From contig NC_049988.1 in assembly GCF_000003815.2 (NCBI RefSeq), forward strand, positions 549,679 through 613,678: DNA of 64,000 nt, in the 5' to 3' direction. How positions within the stretch are numbered: position 1 is the first letter of the stretch; each line of letters begins with the position of its first letter. The stretch is from Branchiostoma floridae. Its lineage: Eukaryota > Chordata > Leptocardii > Amphioxiformes > Branchiostomatidae. A program made the position numbers and the translations under genes. The notes beneath the pieces were generated by a model. The model saw only the letters and a program-made list of their open reading frames with translations. It was not told where the DNA came from and searched no databases. This document shows, in pieces, positions 54,475 to 64,000 of the stretch.

Positions 54475-55986
54475 GAGTACAATGTGACACACCTGTATCC
54501 TGCACGGGTCGGCGCCAGGCAATGGTACAAATTAGCAGAACTGGTCGAACAACAGGCTTGGTCTTAATTATAACCTCTCTGTATCTAGAGTGGCGTATAC
54601 CAACTTAAACAGCCGGTAAGAAAAAAAATCGGAGGAGAAATGTCTGTACTCATCATCATCATAAGAGTCACTGCACGAGAAAACCAGGCAGTGATAGATA
54701 TAGGGGTCGGCCAAATCGGCTCATACTTTGTATGTGTGATAGGTATGTGGAACTATTAAACCCCATAGAGTTAAAACCCTCTGGCTATTTTCGTTATGGC
54801 GTTCTGGGACCCCCCTCAGAGACCATCTAAAATTCAACAATTTATGGCGGAAAATTACTGAAATTGCGATGGCTATCCTGAAAATTTGATAAACGTACGA
54901 ACATAAGTTTTGCATTTCCATATAGTATGTGTTTTAAAGTTTTACAAACCAGAAGATGATGCATAAAAGTTAAGAGGGTGTGCTAGGGGGTTACCTAAAC
55001 CACTAAAAGCAGAATTTAATCATTGTAAATTTTAGTCCTTTTTAAGGCCCATTATCTGATGTGAGAGGTGACTCTGGCGAATGGTTTTATCGTTGCTGGA
55101 GAGAAGAACATCTACTTATTCAAACACAATCGTAATTGGGCCATGCATCAACATACACAACGCGAGCCGTCAGAGGGGGGTCTTAATGGGGATTTTTCGG
55201 ATTTGGGGCTATTGTAATTCGGGTGATTATATTACACTATGGGTGAAAGTCATGGCAAATGATTTTACACATTTTTATTGCTGCGTTCTAATTAGGGATT
55301 TGATGCTTACCTTCCTAAACCACTTCGTATGTACCAACTATGTCGTGCACAACGAGAAGGCTCTACACGGGGGTTACCAGGACCCCACGAATTTGATGCC
55401 ATTTAATAGAAATGGCACATGGACGCAGATCTACTTCATACATATTGAAAATCATAGAACAAGACCACACCAAAGGTCAAGATTAACGCCTTTTGGGGGT
55501 GGATACGTGTACATTGTGCTTTTTTATCAATTACGGTGTACTGCTATAGACAAACAGCATTGCATTAATGGTTTGTTAGTATGCCTGACTATCCATTCAT
55601 CACTATAAGACCATGCTGGTTTTGGTAACTGATGCGAGTATGCGAAAAAAAAATGGCCGAAAAAAGTTGCCTTTATTATGAAATCAGGTGAGGTGGTGTA
55701 GCCAGGAAAGCTGAAAAATACAAACACACAGAGTATGGTAGACCAACGGATTCTTGATTTTCGTTCTTTTACATCTTCTCGTTTGAACTTGGAATTCATG
55801 CCCTATCGGGCTAAGTACATGCATACAGATACAAAAGGTCGTCATGCAGTATATGTGGTGTCTCCGGCGCATCTTAGTCCTGGGTTCTTGGCTTTTCTCC
55901 TCCGTTCGGCTTCTTCTCGTTACTTAGCCATATCATATCCCCATTAAGGATAGGTGCCCTAAAAAGGTGTCACAATAGGGGTCTCC
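54475..55986. other. Unassigned; one 175-codon frame of unknown status
   Basis: The plus frame 55081-55608 starts MVLSLLERRTSTYSNTIV and ends LVCLTIHSSL. It shows no domain I recognise, no signal peptide and no clear exon signals; it could be chance or an old repeat. Confidence 0.3.
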
Positions 55987-56682
55987 NNNNNNNNNNNNNN
56001 NNNNNNNNNNNNNNNNNNNNNNNNNNNNNNNNNNNNNNNNNNNNNNNNNNNNNNNNNNNNNNNNNNNNNNNNNNNNNNNNNNNNNNNNNNNNNNNNNNNN
56101 NNNNNNNNNNNNNNNNNNNNNNNNNNNNNNNNNNNNNNNNNNNNNNNNNNNNNNNNNNNNNNNNNNNNNNNNNNNNNNNNNNNNNNNNNNNNNNNNNNNN
56201 NNNNNNNNNNNNNNNNNNNNNNNNNNNNNNNNNNNNNNNNNNNNNNNNNNNNNNNNNNNNNNNNNNNNNNNNNNNNNNNNNNNNNNNNNNNNNNNNNNNN
56301 NNNNNNNNNNNNNNNNNNNNNNNNNNNNNNNNNNNNNNNNNNNNNNNNNNNNNNNNNNNNNNNNNNNNNNNNNNNNNNNNNNNNNNNNNNNNNNNNNNNN
56401 NNNNNNNNNNNNNNNNNNNNNNNNNNNNNNNNNNNNNNNNNNNNNNNNNNNNNNNNNNNNNNNNNNNNNNNNNNNNNNNNNNNNNNNNNNNNNNNNNNNN
56501 NNNNNNNNNNNNNNNNNNNNNNNNNNNNNNNNNNNNNNNNNNNNNNNNNNNNNNNNNNNNNNNNNNNNNNNNNNNNNNNNNNNNNNNNNNNNNNNNNNNN
56601 NNNNNNNNNNNNNNNNNNNNNNNNNNNNNNNNNNNNNNNNNNNNNNNNNNNNNNNNNNNNNNNNNNNNNNNNNNNNNNNNNN
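55987..56682. other. Assembly gap (696 N)
   Basis: Continuous N, bordered on the right by LINE reverse transcriptase sequence. Confidence 1.
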
Positions 56683-57024
56683 AGGCGTGTGTCACACCAC
56701 TGCCATTATCAAACTTGTATCCATGGGTGCAAGAGGATCACTGATTCCATGGCTATGCAGCTTTATGTCTAACCGCAGACAGCGTGTCCGGTATCAAGAT
56801 TCCATGTCCGACTGGGAAACCCTAACGTCCGGAGTGGCCCAGGGAACCTTAGTTGGCCCACTGGTGTTCCTAGCTATGATCAAGGACGCCTAACCCACAC
56901 TGGAAGTACGTGGATGATTTAAACCTGGGAGAAGTTAGAAACTGTGACAACTCCTTCAAACCTCCAGACCGACCTTGACTCCCTTGATACTTGGTCCAAA
57001 CAGAACTCTATGCCTAATATGAAT
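56683..57024 (+). mobile_element. LINE reverse transcriptase palm fragment
   Basis: The plus strand encodes IIKLVSMGARGSLIPWLCSF, MSNRRQRVRYQDSMSDWETL, SGVAQGTLVGPLVFLAMIKD, and after a frame break HWKYVDDLNLGE (YVDD at 56907-56918) and TDLDSLDTW. These are RT motifs with the GVxQGTLxGPLLF and YVDD blocks of CR1/Jockey-like LINEs. The 5' part is in the gap, and a MITE interrupts the 3' side. Confidence 0.85.
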
Positions 57025-57344
57025 TAGACTCCGTTGCAGTCTTCAAACGGCGCTGGTTTTTATGGGGGGGTGCGTTGGTTTGCGATTTTCAACGTTGGTC
57101 GTGTTCCCTTGTGCCAGGAAAGGGAGTTTGCCCAAGAAGGGAGTATGCTGTGAAAGGGAGTTTGCCGTGATAGCGATATTGCCCTGTCCTATCACGGCAA
57201 ACTCCCTTCCTCGGCAAACTCCCTTTCCCGGCACAAGAGATCCCAGACAACGTTAAAAATCGCGAACCAACGTCCCCCATCCCACCCCACACACAATAAA
57301 AAACAGCCCCCGTTCGAAGACTGCAACGGAGTCTAAATATGAAT
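57016..57344. mobile_element. MITE with 9-bp target duplication, complete (311 bp)
   Basis: The element 57025-57335 has ends TAGACTCCGTTGCAGTCTTC and the complement, flanked by AATATGAAT at 57016-57024 and 57336-57344. It inserted into a LINE. The interior has an 18-bp-arm hairpin (gggagtttgccgtgatag at 57156-57173 with its complement at 57189-57206). A 9-bp duplication suggests Mutator-like mobilisation. Confidence 0.92.
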
Positions 57345-58070
57345 GCCCATCAGAGCTCTCGTCTCGACCATTGTTGAGATGTGCGTGACAATGTCTAGAA
57401 CAAAATGGCGTCTGCCAAATGGCAGAATTTTTATATTCATAGGGCCTTCAACTTTGACATAATACCCAGAAGTCTTGTCGCCTGCACATGCGCTATGAAC
57501 TCTGTGAAATAGCTTATATCATCGCATAGATTTGACTTCTGCCGAACAAGTGATGCTACTTCTAAATAACGTCGTCGTCTTAGTACTGAAATCAATTTAG
57601 CAACTGGAAATACTTGCTGAACTGTTGAAAACAGCAGGGTTGTCATATTGGTATTTGCTCTTATTTAAGATCATTCCAAATACCGAGCAGTCCAAATTTT
57701 TACTAAAAGGTTAAATGTACGATTTAGTATATGTGATTCCAACGTCTCTATGTACATTTATCAAACGATAAATTGATATGTGCTGCATATCCTCCATTTG
57801 TAAGGACAGGCTATGTATAATACAATCATTCTGACAGCCAAAGTTTTGAAGATTTGAGCTTACATTGCACACACTGGTAATGATTTGTGTTGTGTCATTT
57901 CACCTATAATTGGGCTAACGCTCTTAGAAACGCAGACATTGAAATATTTCGTCAAATGCTATGTGTGTAAGACAATTATGTTGCCTGCTCCAATATATAT
58001 GACATCAGTTCGTTTAAGTTCTAAGTCTACAAAGCACTTGACAATTGGTAATGTGGTGTACGTAACAGGT
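57345..58070. other. Upstream flank of gene C
   Basis: No exon or repeat was recognised beyond possible LINE residue just after 57345. Confidence 0.4.
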
Positions 58071-58073
58071 AAG

Positions 58074-58156
58074 TATATATAAGTGTGACATTTCCTTACC
58101 AGACAGACACTCGATGGGAACCACAGACCAGTGTCACTAGCAAAGTCTGCGAGGAG
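58074..58156 (+). promoter_or_regulatory. TATA box and putative 5' UTR exon of gene C
   Basis: TATATATAAG lies at 58074-58083. About 25-30 bp downstream a plausible start region begins (ttaccagacagacac), and the sequence runs to a consensus donor gag|gtaagt at 58157. With no ATG-initiated frame of length, this fits a non-coding first exon spliced to the acceptor at 62687. The assignment to gene C is inferred from position and strand. Confidence 0.5.
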
Positions 58157-59480
58157 GTAAGTAAAATACTTCTTTCTTGGTTTGTACTACATGACATTTC
58201 AAAAGCTAAGGGAGTTGTTTACATGGGCTTGTTATTTTACAGCCTTTGACGGTTTTTTTTTCTTTCCATCTATACTATATTTTATATTTACTCCATATAC
58301 ATAGAGGGTATGGCGAAACAGGTAGATTTCATGAAAAGATTGAGATTCAGGTCTCAGGAATTTCCTTTTCTTTCATAGTTTAAAACGATGCTTGTTTTAT
58401 GGCACGTGATGCTGAATTGAAAAGAAAGATGCCCTTTTCTGGTATTTCATAGCAAACATCTTCAGAAAGTTAAGCTACACTACAGCGGGATAATTTTCAA
58501 AAGCTGATGGTAAGAGAAACATGTGTGTCAAATATCTTTGTTTCTCGTGTTTCAAAACTTTTACTTGGATACATACGTCTGTGTCAGGTCTATTTGTGTT
58601 GCCATGCTTTATCGTCTATAGCAATCATACCTATCCAGCTTGCTTTGGAGCCTTTCCGGTCTTTATGAGGGCATGGTTTTATCACAGCTTTTTAGGCTAA
58701 TAGATAAACACAGGCCGTCTCTCCATATCTATCTTAAGTAATTCTATTTTTAAGTATAACGTATGGTGCGTACAAAACAACATACGGTTGGAACCGAATT
58801 AACTTCATTTTAATCGATTATATCCTTTGCTGTCTATTGTACATGCAGTTACCAGGACGTTCCACTTATAATAGGTTCCGGCTAGTTTAGTGCCCCTAGC
58901 TGGATGTCTTCTTCAACAGACGAATAAAGGAAATTTAATTGCCTAGTTGCACCTAAATCCCCGGTCATATGTATATCACGCGGTGGACACACGATAACAT
59001 ACCATGTAAACTGTACGATTGCCACGGAAAATTAAGAGTAAATAGAGTAATGGTTGTGGCAGCTATCGCAGAGGTTTTGGCATTGTATCATAAGCGTTTG
59101 TCACCCTTTGAAAACGCAATTGCCATAGTAACGTAAATTTACGCTTTAAAAAGGTATTATCATGTTTGTCCGCGGCGTGAAGTTTCTATTTTGAAGTAGA
59201 TTGGGAATTGGAGCTTTTTTACTCCGATTCAAATGAAGCTTGTAAACTTTCTTTCCAATGTCCATGATAATATTTGTACCTCTCTAAATATTATCCAAAA
59301 GTATTATTTTACATAAAGAATTACTTGTTGTCAACCCCCCCCCCCTCCCCGAAATTATCAAACGCTCTGATATGGTATCGATTTCGTAGCCTTCAGTACT
59401 GCAAATAACTTCTTGTGCTGTGTTCATCTGCATACTGTCGCAGTTCTACAGCCTTGGACTTCCACCACTAGTCCTTCATT
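58157..59480. other. Gene C intron 1, first part
   Basis: No exon was found. A poly-C run is at 59335-59345. Confidence 0.45.
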
Positions 59481-59672
59481 TTTCAGCTTGGAAAAATTGT
59501 TCAAAAATTCTTACTTTCCCAGAACTATCGTAGAGTGGAATTTGTTATCACCAAGTACAGTCTTCTCTGGATAATTTTAAAGAACGCTTGCAGATAGAAC
59601 CGGCTGCTGCCGTGCCGCGTGCCTGCGAAGCTGGTGTGTTACGCCGAAGGGCGGTTATACCGGCTATAATAG
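59481..59672 (+). mobile_element. LINE C-terminus and start of its 3' tail
   Basis: NSYFPRTIVEWNLLSPSTV then, after a one-base frame break, SLDNFKERLQIEPAAAVPRA and CEAGVLRRRAVIPAI. The FPRTI..WN.L....SL..FK..L pattern is the end of many non-LTR element proteins. The 3' end carries the tail unit that is expanded downstream. Confidence 0.8.
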
Positions 59673-59850
59673 TAATCAATTTTATTGCAAATCTTGCCCC
59701 TGGGCTAATTGCAGGTAACATAGATTCAAACAGTGTAAAATACAATAACACAAGTGTCCACTCTGGTCTAAAACTAGTAAAAGCTAACTCTAGATCCTGG
59801 GTTATTGGGTTTGACTCCTTTTTCGAAGACAGTGGAAGACGAAAGATCCC
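59672..59850 (-). mobile_element. LINE 3' fragment inserted in the other LINE's tail
   Basis: On the minus strand: tcttccactgtcttcgaaaa, then gttacctgcaattagcccag and gggcaagatttgcaataaaa, matching the 3' UTR at 16850-17042. It is flanked on both sides by gaagctggtgtgttacgcc...ggttataccggcta. Confidence 0.75.
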
Positions 59851-60190
59851 ATACAGAAGCTGGTGTGTTACGCCAAAGGGCGGTTATACCGGCTATATAG
59901 ATACAGATACAGAAGCTGGTGTGTTACGCCGAAGGGCGGTTATACCGGCAATATAGATACATATACAGAAGCTGGTGTGTTACGCCGAAGGGCGGTTATA
60001 CCGGCAATATAGATACAGATACAGAAGCTGGTGTGTTACACCGAAGGGCGGTTATACCGGCAATATAGATACAGATACAGAAGCTGGTGTGTTACGCCGA
60101 AGGGCGGTTATACCGGCAATATAGATACAGATACAGAAGCTGGTGTGTTACGCCGAACGGCGGTTATTTCGGCTGTATAGATACAGATAC
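59850..60190. repeat. 56-bp minisatellite from a LINE tail
   Basis: Six units of gaagctggtgtgttacgccg, aagggcggttataccggc and atagatacagatacag. The first copy of the motif is at 59628-59672 at the end of the LINE frame. The (GATACA)n segment is typical of a LINE terminal microsatellite. Confidence 0.9.
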
Positions 60191-60194
60191 AGAT

Positions 60195-60415
60195 ACAGCA
60201 ACGTAGCGAATCCAACCATGTCACCGGCACTTAACATGACCTTCCTTCACTCAGGTAAAAATGAGTACCTAGTTTCGGCTTGGGCCTTTGACGTAGCATA
60301 ACACAGTATTAATCAAATGAATTACTCTTAATTTGTAGCTTGTACAATTCAGTACAAACCTGGATCATTACGCCATCAGGCGCCTTACCAGGTACGCAAT
60401 GTAAACAAACAAATT
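60195..60415 (+). mobile_element. SINE-like repeat
   Basis: ccggcacttaacatgacctt, caggtaaaaatgagtacctag and then gtacaattcagtacaaacctgg and accaggtacgcaa match 42130-42435. Confidence 0.7.
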
Positions 60416-61261
60416 TTTAAAATTTCCTACAATCAAATCTCTACAACTGGATAAAAAGAAAAGTTTGGCAATGAAAATGTATTGTCATGGCGACGGAGTT
60501 ATGGTTTATATGTATTAAATCGTACATTTGCTGTTGTTAGTGTGTTTTAGTATTCATCCTATGGCCTGGCTGTATTTATACAGTATGTTTAACACGATGA
60601 CTGTTTGTAGGGCACTGCTGTCAAGGAAAAAAAGTCTGAGACTCCTGTTTGTGGATATCACTTTCAACAACAAACACAACCTGCTAATTTATTGAATTTT
60701 ACATTATGCAATGCAAAAGTGAACATCAGTGTTTCTGATTATTGATTAACAAATACACTCTCCATGTCCATATGATAAAATAATCCTATATTTAACAACG
60801 TTTGTGATCGGAGCTTTTTATTCATTCCTTCATCCCCTCATTAATCTTGTAGGGAGGTTCCTTTAGTTGTCAACAACTGATTCCCAATTGCAAGCGTTGA
60901 ATTTGAACGGATATTAGCAATTGCTCGTCTAAACATAATAAAGTCTTTTCAGTATTTATGCTCAATACATCGCTTGGGTGAATGTATCATTACTTTATAT
61001 TATTATGTCCTGTACATTCATACTATATTTGGAGTTGATTCTAACACAAGTCAGTGGTGAATCAAACTGTTCTATGATACGACGACTTGCCTTTCGATAA
61101 TAATATTAACGTTAACAAGGCTTGTTCTAACATTGATTCATGATACTGAAGCTTGAATGTTTCCTGAGGTGTTATTTTTCGCAGGTCATTTCAATGTTTT
61201 ATGTTGTAGCTAATCTGAGCATTGGTGTTTTGTTAGCATAGTAGTAAACTAGAACTATTGT
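60416..61261. other. Gene C intron 1, unassigned
   Basis: AT-rich; no feature was recognised. Confidence 0.45.
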
Positions 61262-62330
61262 TACCTCCATGAAATGTCATGGAGGTTATATTTTACCCCG
61301 CGTTTGTGTGTCTGTGTGTTTGTGTGTGTGTAAACAAGATAACTCAAGAACGGCTGGGTGGATTGGTTTCATACTTGGTGTGTTGGTAGTGTGTGACGAA
61401 AGCTGAAAATTATTAGATTTTGGGCCCCCTAGCAACTCCCCTTGGTGCTGCAGCGCAACTTCCGGTTTTGCTATCCCGGTGTTCTGAACATGCTATGGTC
61501 ACGATTTTTAAGTGTTAGATAGCTCTTGTGCTCAGGAAGAAATGACATAAGTTTGGGCCCCCTAGCGTCTAGTTTGGAGATAGCAGGGGCATTTTTGTCA
61601 AAAACTTCTGACGAGGATAACTCAAGAAGGGAACAACGGATTTTCATGATTTTTGGTATGTAGGTACCTTAGACAATGTTGTACAAGATAAAATACTAAT
61701 TATGCAAATCAGGAATACATTTGCATAATTAATGAGAATATTCTATCATAGCAGTTTTTTCAATGTATCTCTTGTCACTGACATGATATGGTCGTGGCAT
61801 TTAAGTAGTAGATAGATTTTAGCGACATAAAAATGTGGGGCAAGTTTCAGTCCCCTGACATTTAATTGTGGAACTGCAGGGGCGTTTTTGTCAAGACACT
61901 CCAAAGCGGATAACTGCAGAAAGGAACGACGGATTGCCTGCATTTTAGGCATGCAGGTAGCTTAGGCAACGATGTTCACAATGATATGCATGCTATGCAA
62001 ATGAGGACTTAACTTGCATAATTAATGAGGAAATTGTATAGTTCCATTGTTTTCAATAACTGGACCTCAATACACGTAACACATGTTAATTATGATAGGT
62101 GGAATATAAGCAGATACCAAATATGGTAATGAGGAACTTATTTGCATTATTTATGTAAAAATTCAAAACCGCTTTATGATCAATAATGGGAATTTTATAA
62201 TTGTGACATGTGTACGTTAGTCAATGATGAACAACACCATGCATGAATTATGTTGATGTGTTGGTCAATTGCCTGAAATTTACGAAAGCTCTAAATTTTC
62301 ATGGAGGTATGAGGTCGCCGAACTCTAGTT
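61262..62330 (-). mobile_element. Dispersed repeat family, about 1 kb, inverted copy
   Basis: It begins acctccatgaaatgtcatgg (a hairpin with 9-bp arms) and ends catggaggtatgaggtcgcc plus gaactctagtt. A second end of this kind is at 23806-23836. Shared blocks with 48240-49275 include gggccccctag, gtgctgcag and gaacatgctatggtcac. The terminal hairpin next to CTAG could suggest a Helitron-like end, but short AAACTAGA inverted termini are also present. Confidence 0.65.
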
Positions 62331-62468
62331 TTTAATACTTTAGTAAATCTAGTGTAGTACTTACGGGGCCAGGTCAAATATTTATTTACACAGGATGGAC
62401 ACAAAAAAGGTCGATTGATGCTGATATTTCCACAAATAAAAAATTCATAACTTAGTAACAAGGATACG

Positions 62469-62534
62469 AATGTGTGCGTGTGTGCGTGTGTGCGTGTGTG
62501 CGTGTGTGCGTGTGTGCGTGTGTGCGTGTGTGCG

Positions 62535-62597
<63 letters not shown>
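62469..62597. repeat. GTGTGTGC and GT microsatellites
   Basis: (GTGTGTGC)n is followed by a pure (GT)n run at about 62540-62597. Confidence 0.95.
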
Positions 62598-62599
<2 letters not shown>

Positions 62600-62687
62600 G
62601 TGTAGACACCAAGTTAATGAATGCACATCTCTAAGAATATGATAGACTAAAGAGTTGTTCTTAATATGATATTTTCCAAAATTCTAG

Positions 62688-62795
62688 TGTTACTGACGAT
62701 CATCTTGGCTGATACCACACAAGAATCAACCAAGAAAGGCATGGCAGCTGCGCAGGTCATCTGGCTGGCGCTAATGCTTTTCCAGGCCGGACAAG
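62688..62795 (+). CDS. Gene C exon 2: start codon and signal peptide
   Basis: Acceptor attctag at 62687. After 53 nt of leader, ATG at 62741 begins MAAAQVIWLALMLFQAGQG, a clear secretion signal, to donor gtaggt in phase 1. Confidence 0.8.
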
Positions 62796-63934
62796 GTAGG
62801 TTCTAATGCCGTACTCACAGTTAGACCTAACCTATATAGGCCAAATGTCAAATATGGCTCATGGTCAAATAAAAATGGAAGAGTACAATGTTGGCATCCC
62901 CGCAAAAAAAAATGATAGAACATCTCTCAATGGTCGCTCATTTTTTTTAGTTAAAAGTTGGCCTTAGGGGTGGGTACCGGTACAGAAAATTCAGGTCCAG
63001 GTCCGGTTCAGATCCAGAGGATCAGGTCCAGGTCCGACCTGAACCTGGACCTGATTCAGTATGTGATAACATGTGAATGGACAAAACTCAAAACAATGCT
63101 CCATTTCGCTACAATGTTTTGTGTAGTATTCGACTTCCACTGGCGTTTCAAACCCTGCACAGCTAACTGCCTTTTGGCTGTAAACCTGATAGAAACGACA
63201 ATAAACTCTACGCTACTTCGCCCTTGTTATTTTCTTCGACCAGTAGGCCCCAAAACGTGTGAATGCCTGATCATATAATCTATTCAACATCCGATTTTTT
63301 TTTCAGGTCCGGTTTTTCCGGACCGGTCTAATAAGAAAAAAATGTTTTTGTACCGGTACCCACCCCTAGTTGGCCTGATTGAATTCATCCGAGAGGTTTC
63401 ATGTAAGCCATAAGTGCATAGCACAACATTGAGGCCCAAAAGTTTGACTGGTTAGGTGGTAAATGATTTTCTCTAGATGGACAGTCGCGAAATTTGCAGG
63501 TACGCTGTGACGATCAACGTCTCCATGTAGTTGTTATTTTTTTCTTTGAGATTTTTTCACAGAGAGTTTGCAAAAATGATCACAAAACCCTTTTTTGGAT
63601 TTTTCATATGTTGCAATATTAATGCTATTATGCTATTAATCTAAGACATTAACTGTCGGTATTATTTGGCTAGTACAAATTCCCCCGTAAGATATTTATT
63701 CCTTTCTATATATGGTACATTTCAGGTGATGGTTTTTTGACCAGAGACCTGAATGGCTACCGATATTGGGCGCTCACAGAAGTCCATAATTATGACGAGG
63801 CGGAAGCGAGGTGTGCGCGGTATTTTCAAGGCCACCTTGCAATTATCAAATCATCTTCTCAGCAGAACCTACTGAAAGAAATGGCACTGGTAGATCACCG
63901 TTCACACTACTGGATTGGATGTAGCGACAGACTG
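62741..63934 (+). CDS. Gene C: secreted C-type lectin (5' part)
   Basis: Coding exons 62741-62795 and 63726-63934 give 88 residues so far, a signal peptide followed directly by a C-type lectin domain, possibly after the non-coding exon near 58.1 kb. It is divergent from, and opposite in strand to, gene A's lectin domain and much closer to a simple secreted lectin. It continues past 64000. Confidence 0.8.
62957..63376. mobile_element. hAT-like MITE, complete, TSD GTTGGCCT
   Basis: The element 62965-63368 has 20-bp ends TAGGGGTGGGTACCGGTACA and the complement, and an 8-bp duplication GTTGGCCT on both sides. TAGNG ends with an 8-bp duplication are the hallmark of hAT transposons. The interior is rich in ggtccagg repeats and lacks a transposase. 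It lies in gene C intron 2. Confidence 0.95.
63726..63934 (+). CDS. Gene C exon 3: first half of C-type lectin domain
   Basis: Acceptor atttcag, donor gtataa; phase 1 in, 0 out. It encodes GDGFLTRDLNGYRYWALTEV, NYDEAEARCARYFQGHLAII, KSSSQQNLLKEMALVDHRSH and YWIGCSDRL. Y-DA..RC...GHLA.I.S..QQN and HYWIG are standard C-type lectin features. The sugar-binding half lies beyond the window. Confidence 0.88.
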
Positions 63935-64000
63935 GTATAAACTTTTGATTGCAGTTATCACTAAGTCTACTTTTACATACAATGTATTTATTTAGTCTTT

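Overview
The window is eukaryotic, almost certainly from a cephalochordate (amphioxus, Branchiostoma) or a close marine invertebrate deuterostome. I infer this from intron-rich genes with GT-AG junctions and mostly phase-1 domain exons, from lectin/EGF/LCCL ectodomains of a type abundant in amphioxus, and from a dense, varied population of non-LTR retrotransposons, Penelope-like elements and short inverted-repeat transposons. There is no bacterial-style gene organisation, and I found no tRNA, rRNA or CRISPR array. Four runs of N (12991-13090, 26033-26400, 35458-36407, 55987-56682) are assembly gaps.

Three host genes can be supported. Gene A lies on the minus strand from about 50222 to 32013. 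Sixteen coding exons join in consistent phase to give 743 residues: a signal peptide, an unassigned disulfide domain, an LCCL domain, an F5/8-type fucolectin domain, four EGF domains and a C-type lectin domain. The exon after position 32013 was not found. Gene B is also on the minus strand (27778 to 12645 or beyond). It is a type II membrane protein with a proline-rich cytoplasmic exon carrying two YE(Q/E)AE motifs, a transmembrane exon, and a cysteine-rich hevein-like exon; both of its ends are missing. Gene C is on the plus strand. It has a TATA box and a likely 5' UTR exon near 58.1 kb, a signal-peptide exon at 62.7 kb and the first half of a C-type lectin domain at 63.7 kb, and it runs off the window. 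All three look like cell-surface or secreted recognition proteins, so the window is probably part of a lectin-rich cluster.

The rest is mostly repeats. From left to right: a 28/43-bp tandem array (59-621); LINE 3' ends; a TA-type MITE (3103-3575); two TWA-type elements inserted end to end (5650-7458); a satellite of about 183 bp (9.3-11.3 kb); a nest of TA-type MITEs surrounding a LINE (14.8-18.3 kb); a 36-bp minisatellite (19.6-20.1 kb); a Penelope-like element (21.2-23.9 kb); a CR1/L2-like LINE (24.0-24.7 kb); and many elements in the introns of gene A and downstream of it. Several intronic insertions lie within 0-50 bp of gene A splice donors.

The observations most worth checking are an EGF domain with a seventh cysteine caused by a perfect 21-bp duplication; transposons abutting splice donors; a transmembrane exon bracketed by about 80-bp inverted repeats; a MITE family with clean 9-bp target duplications; a LINE tail that became a 56-bp minisatellite and is shared with a SINE-like repeat; and decayed hammerhead-ribozyme-like motifs in Penelope-type repeats.
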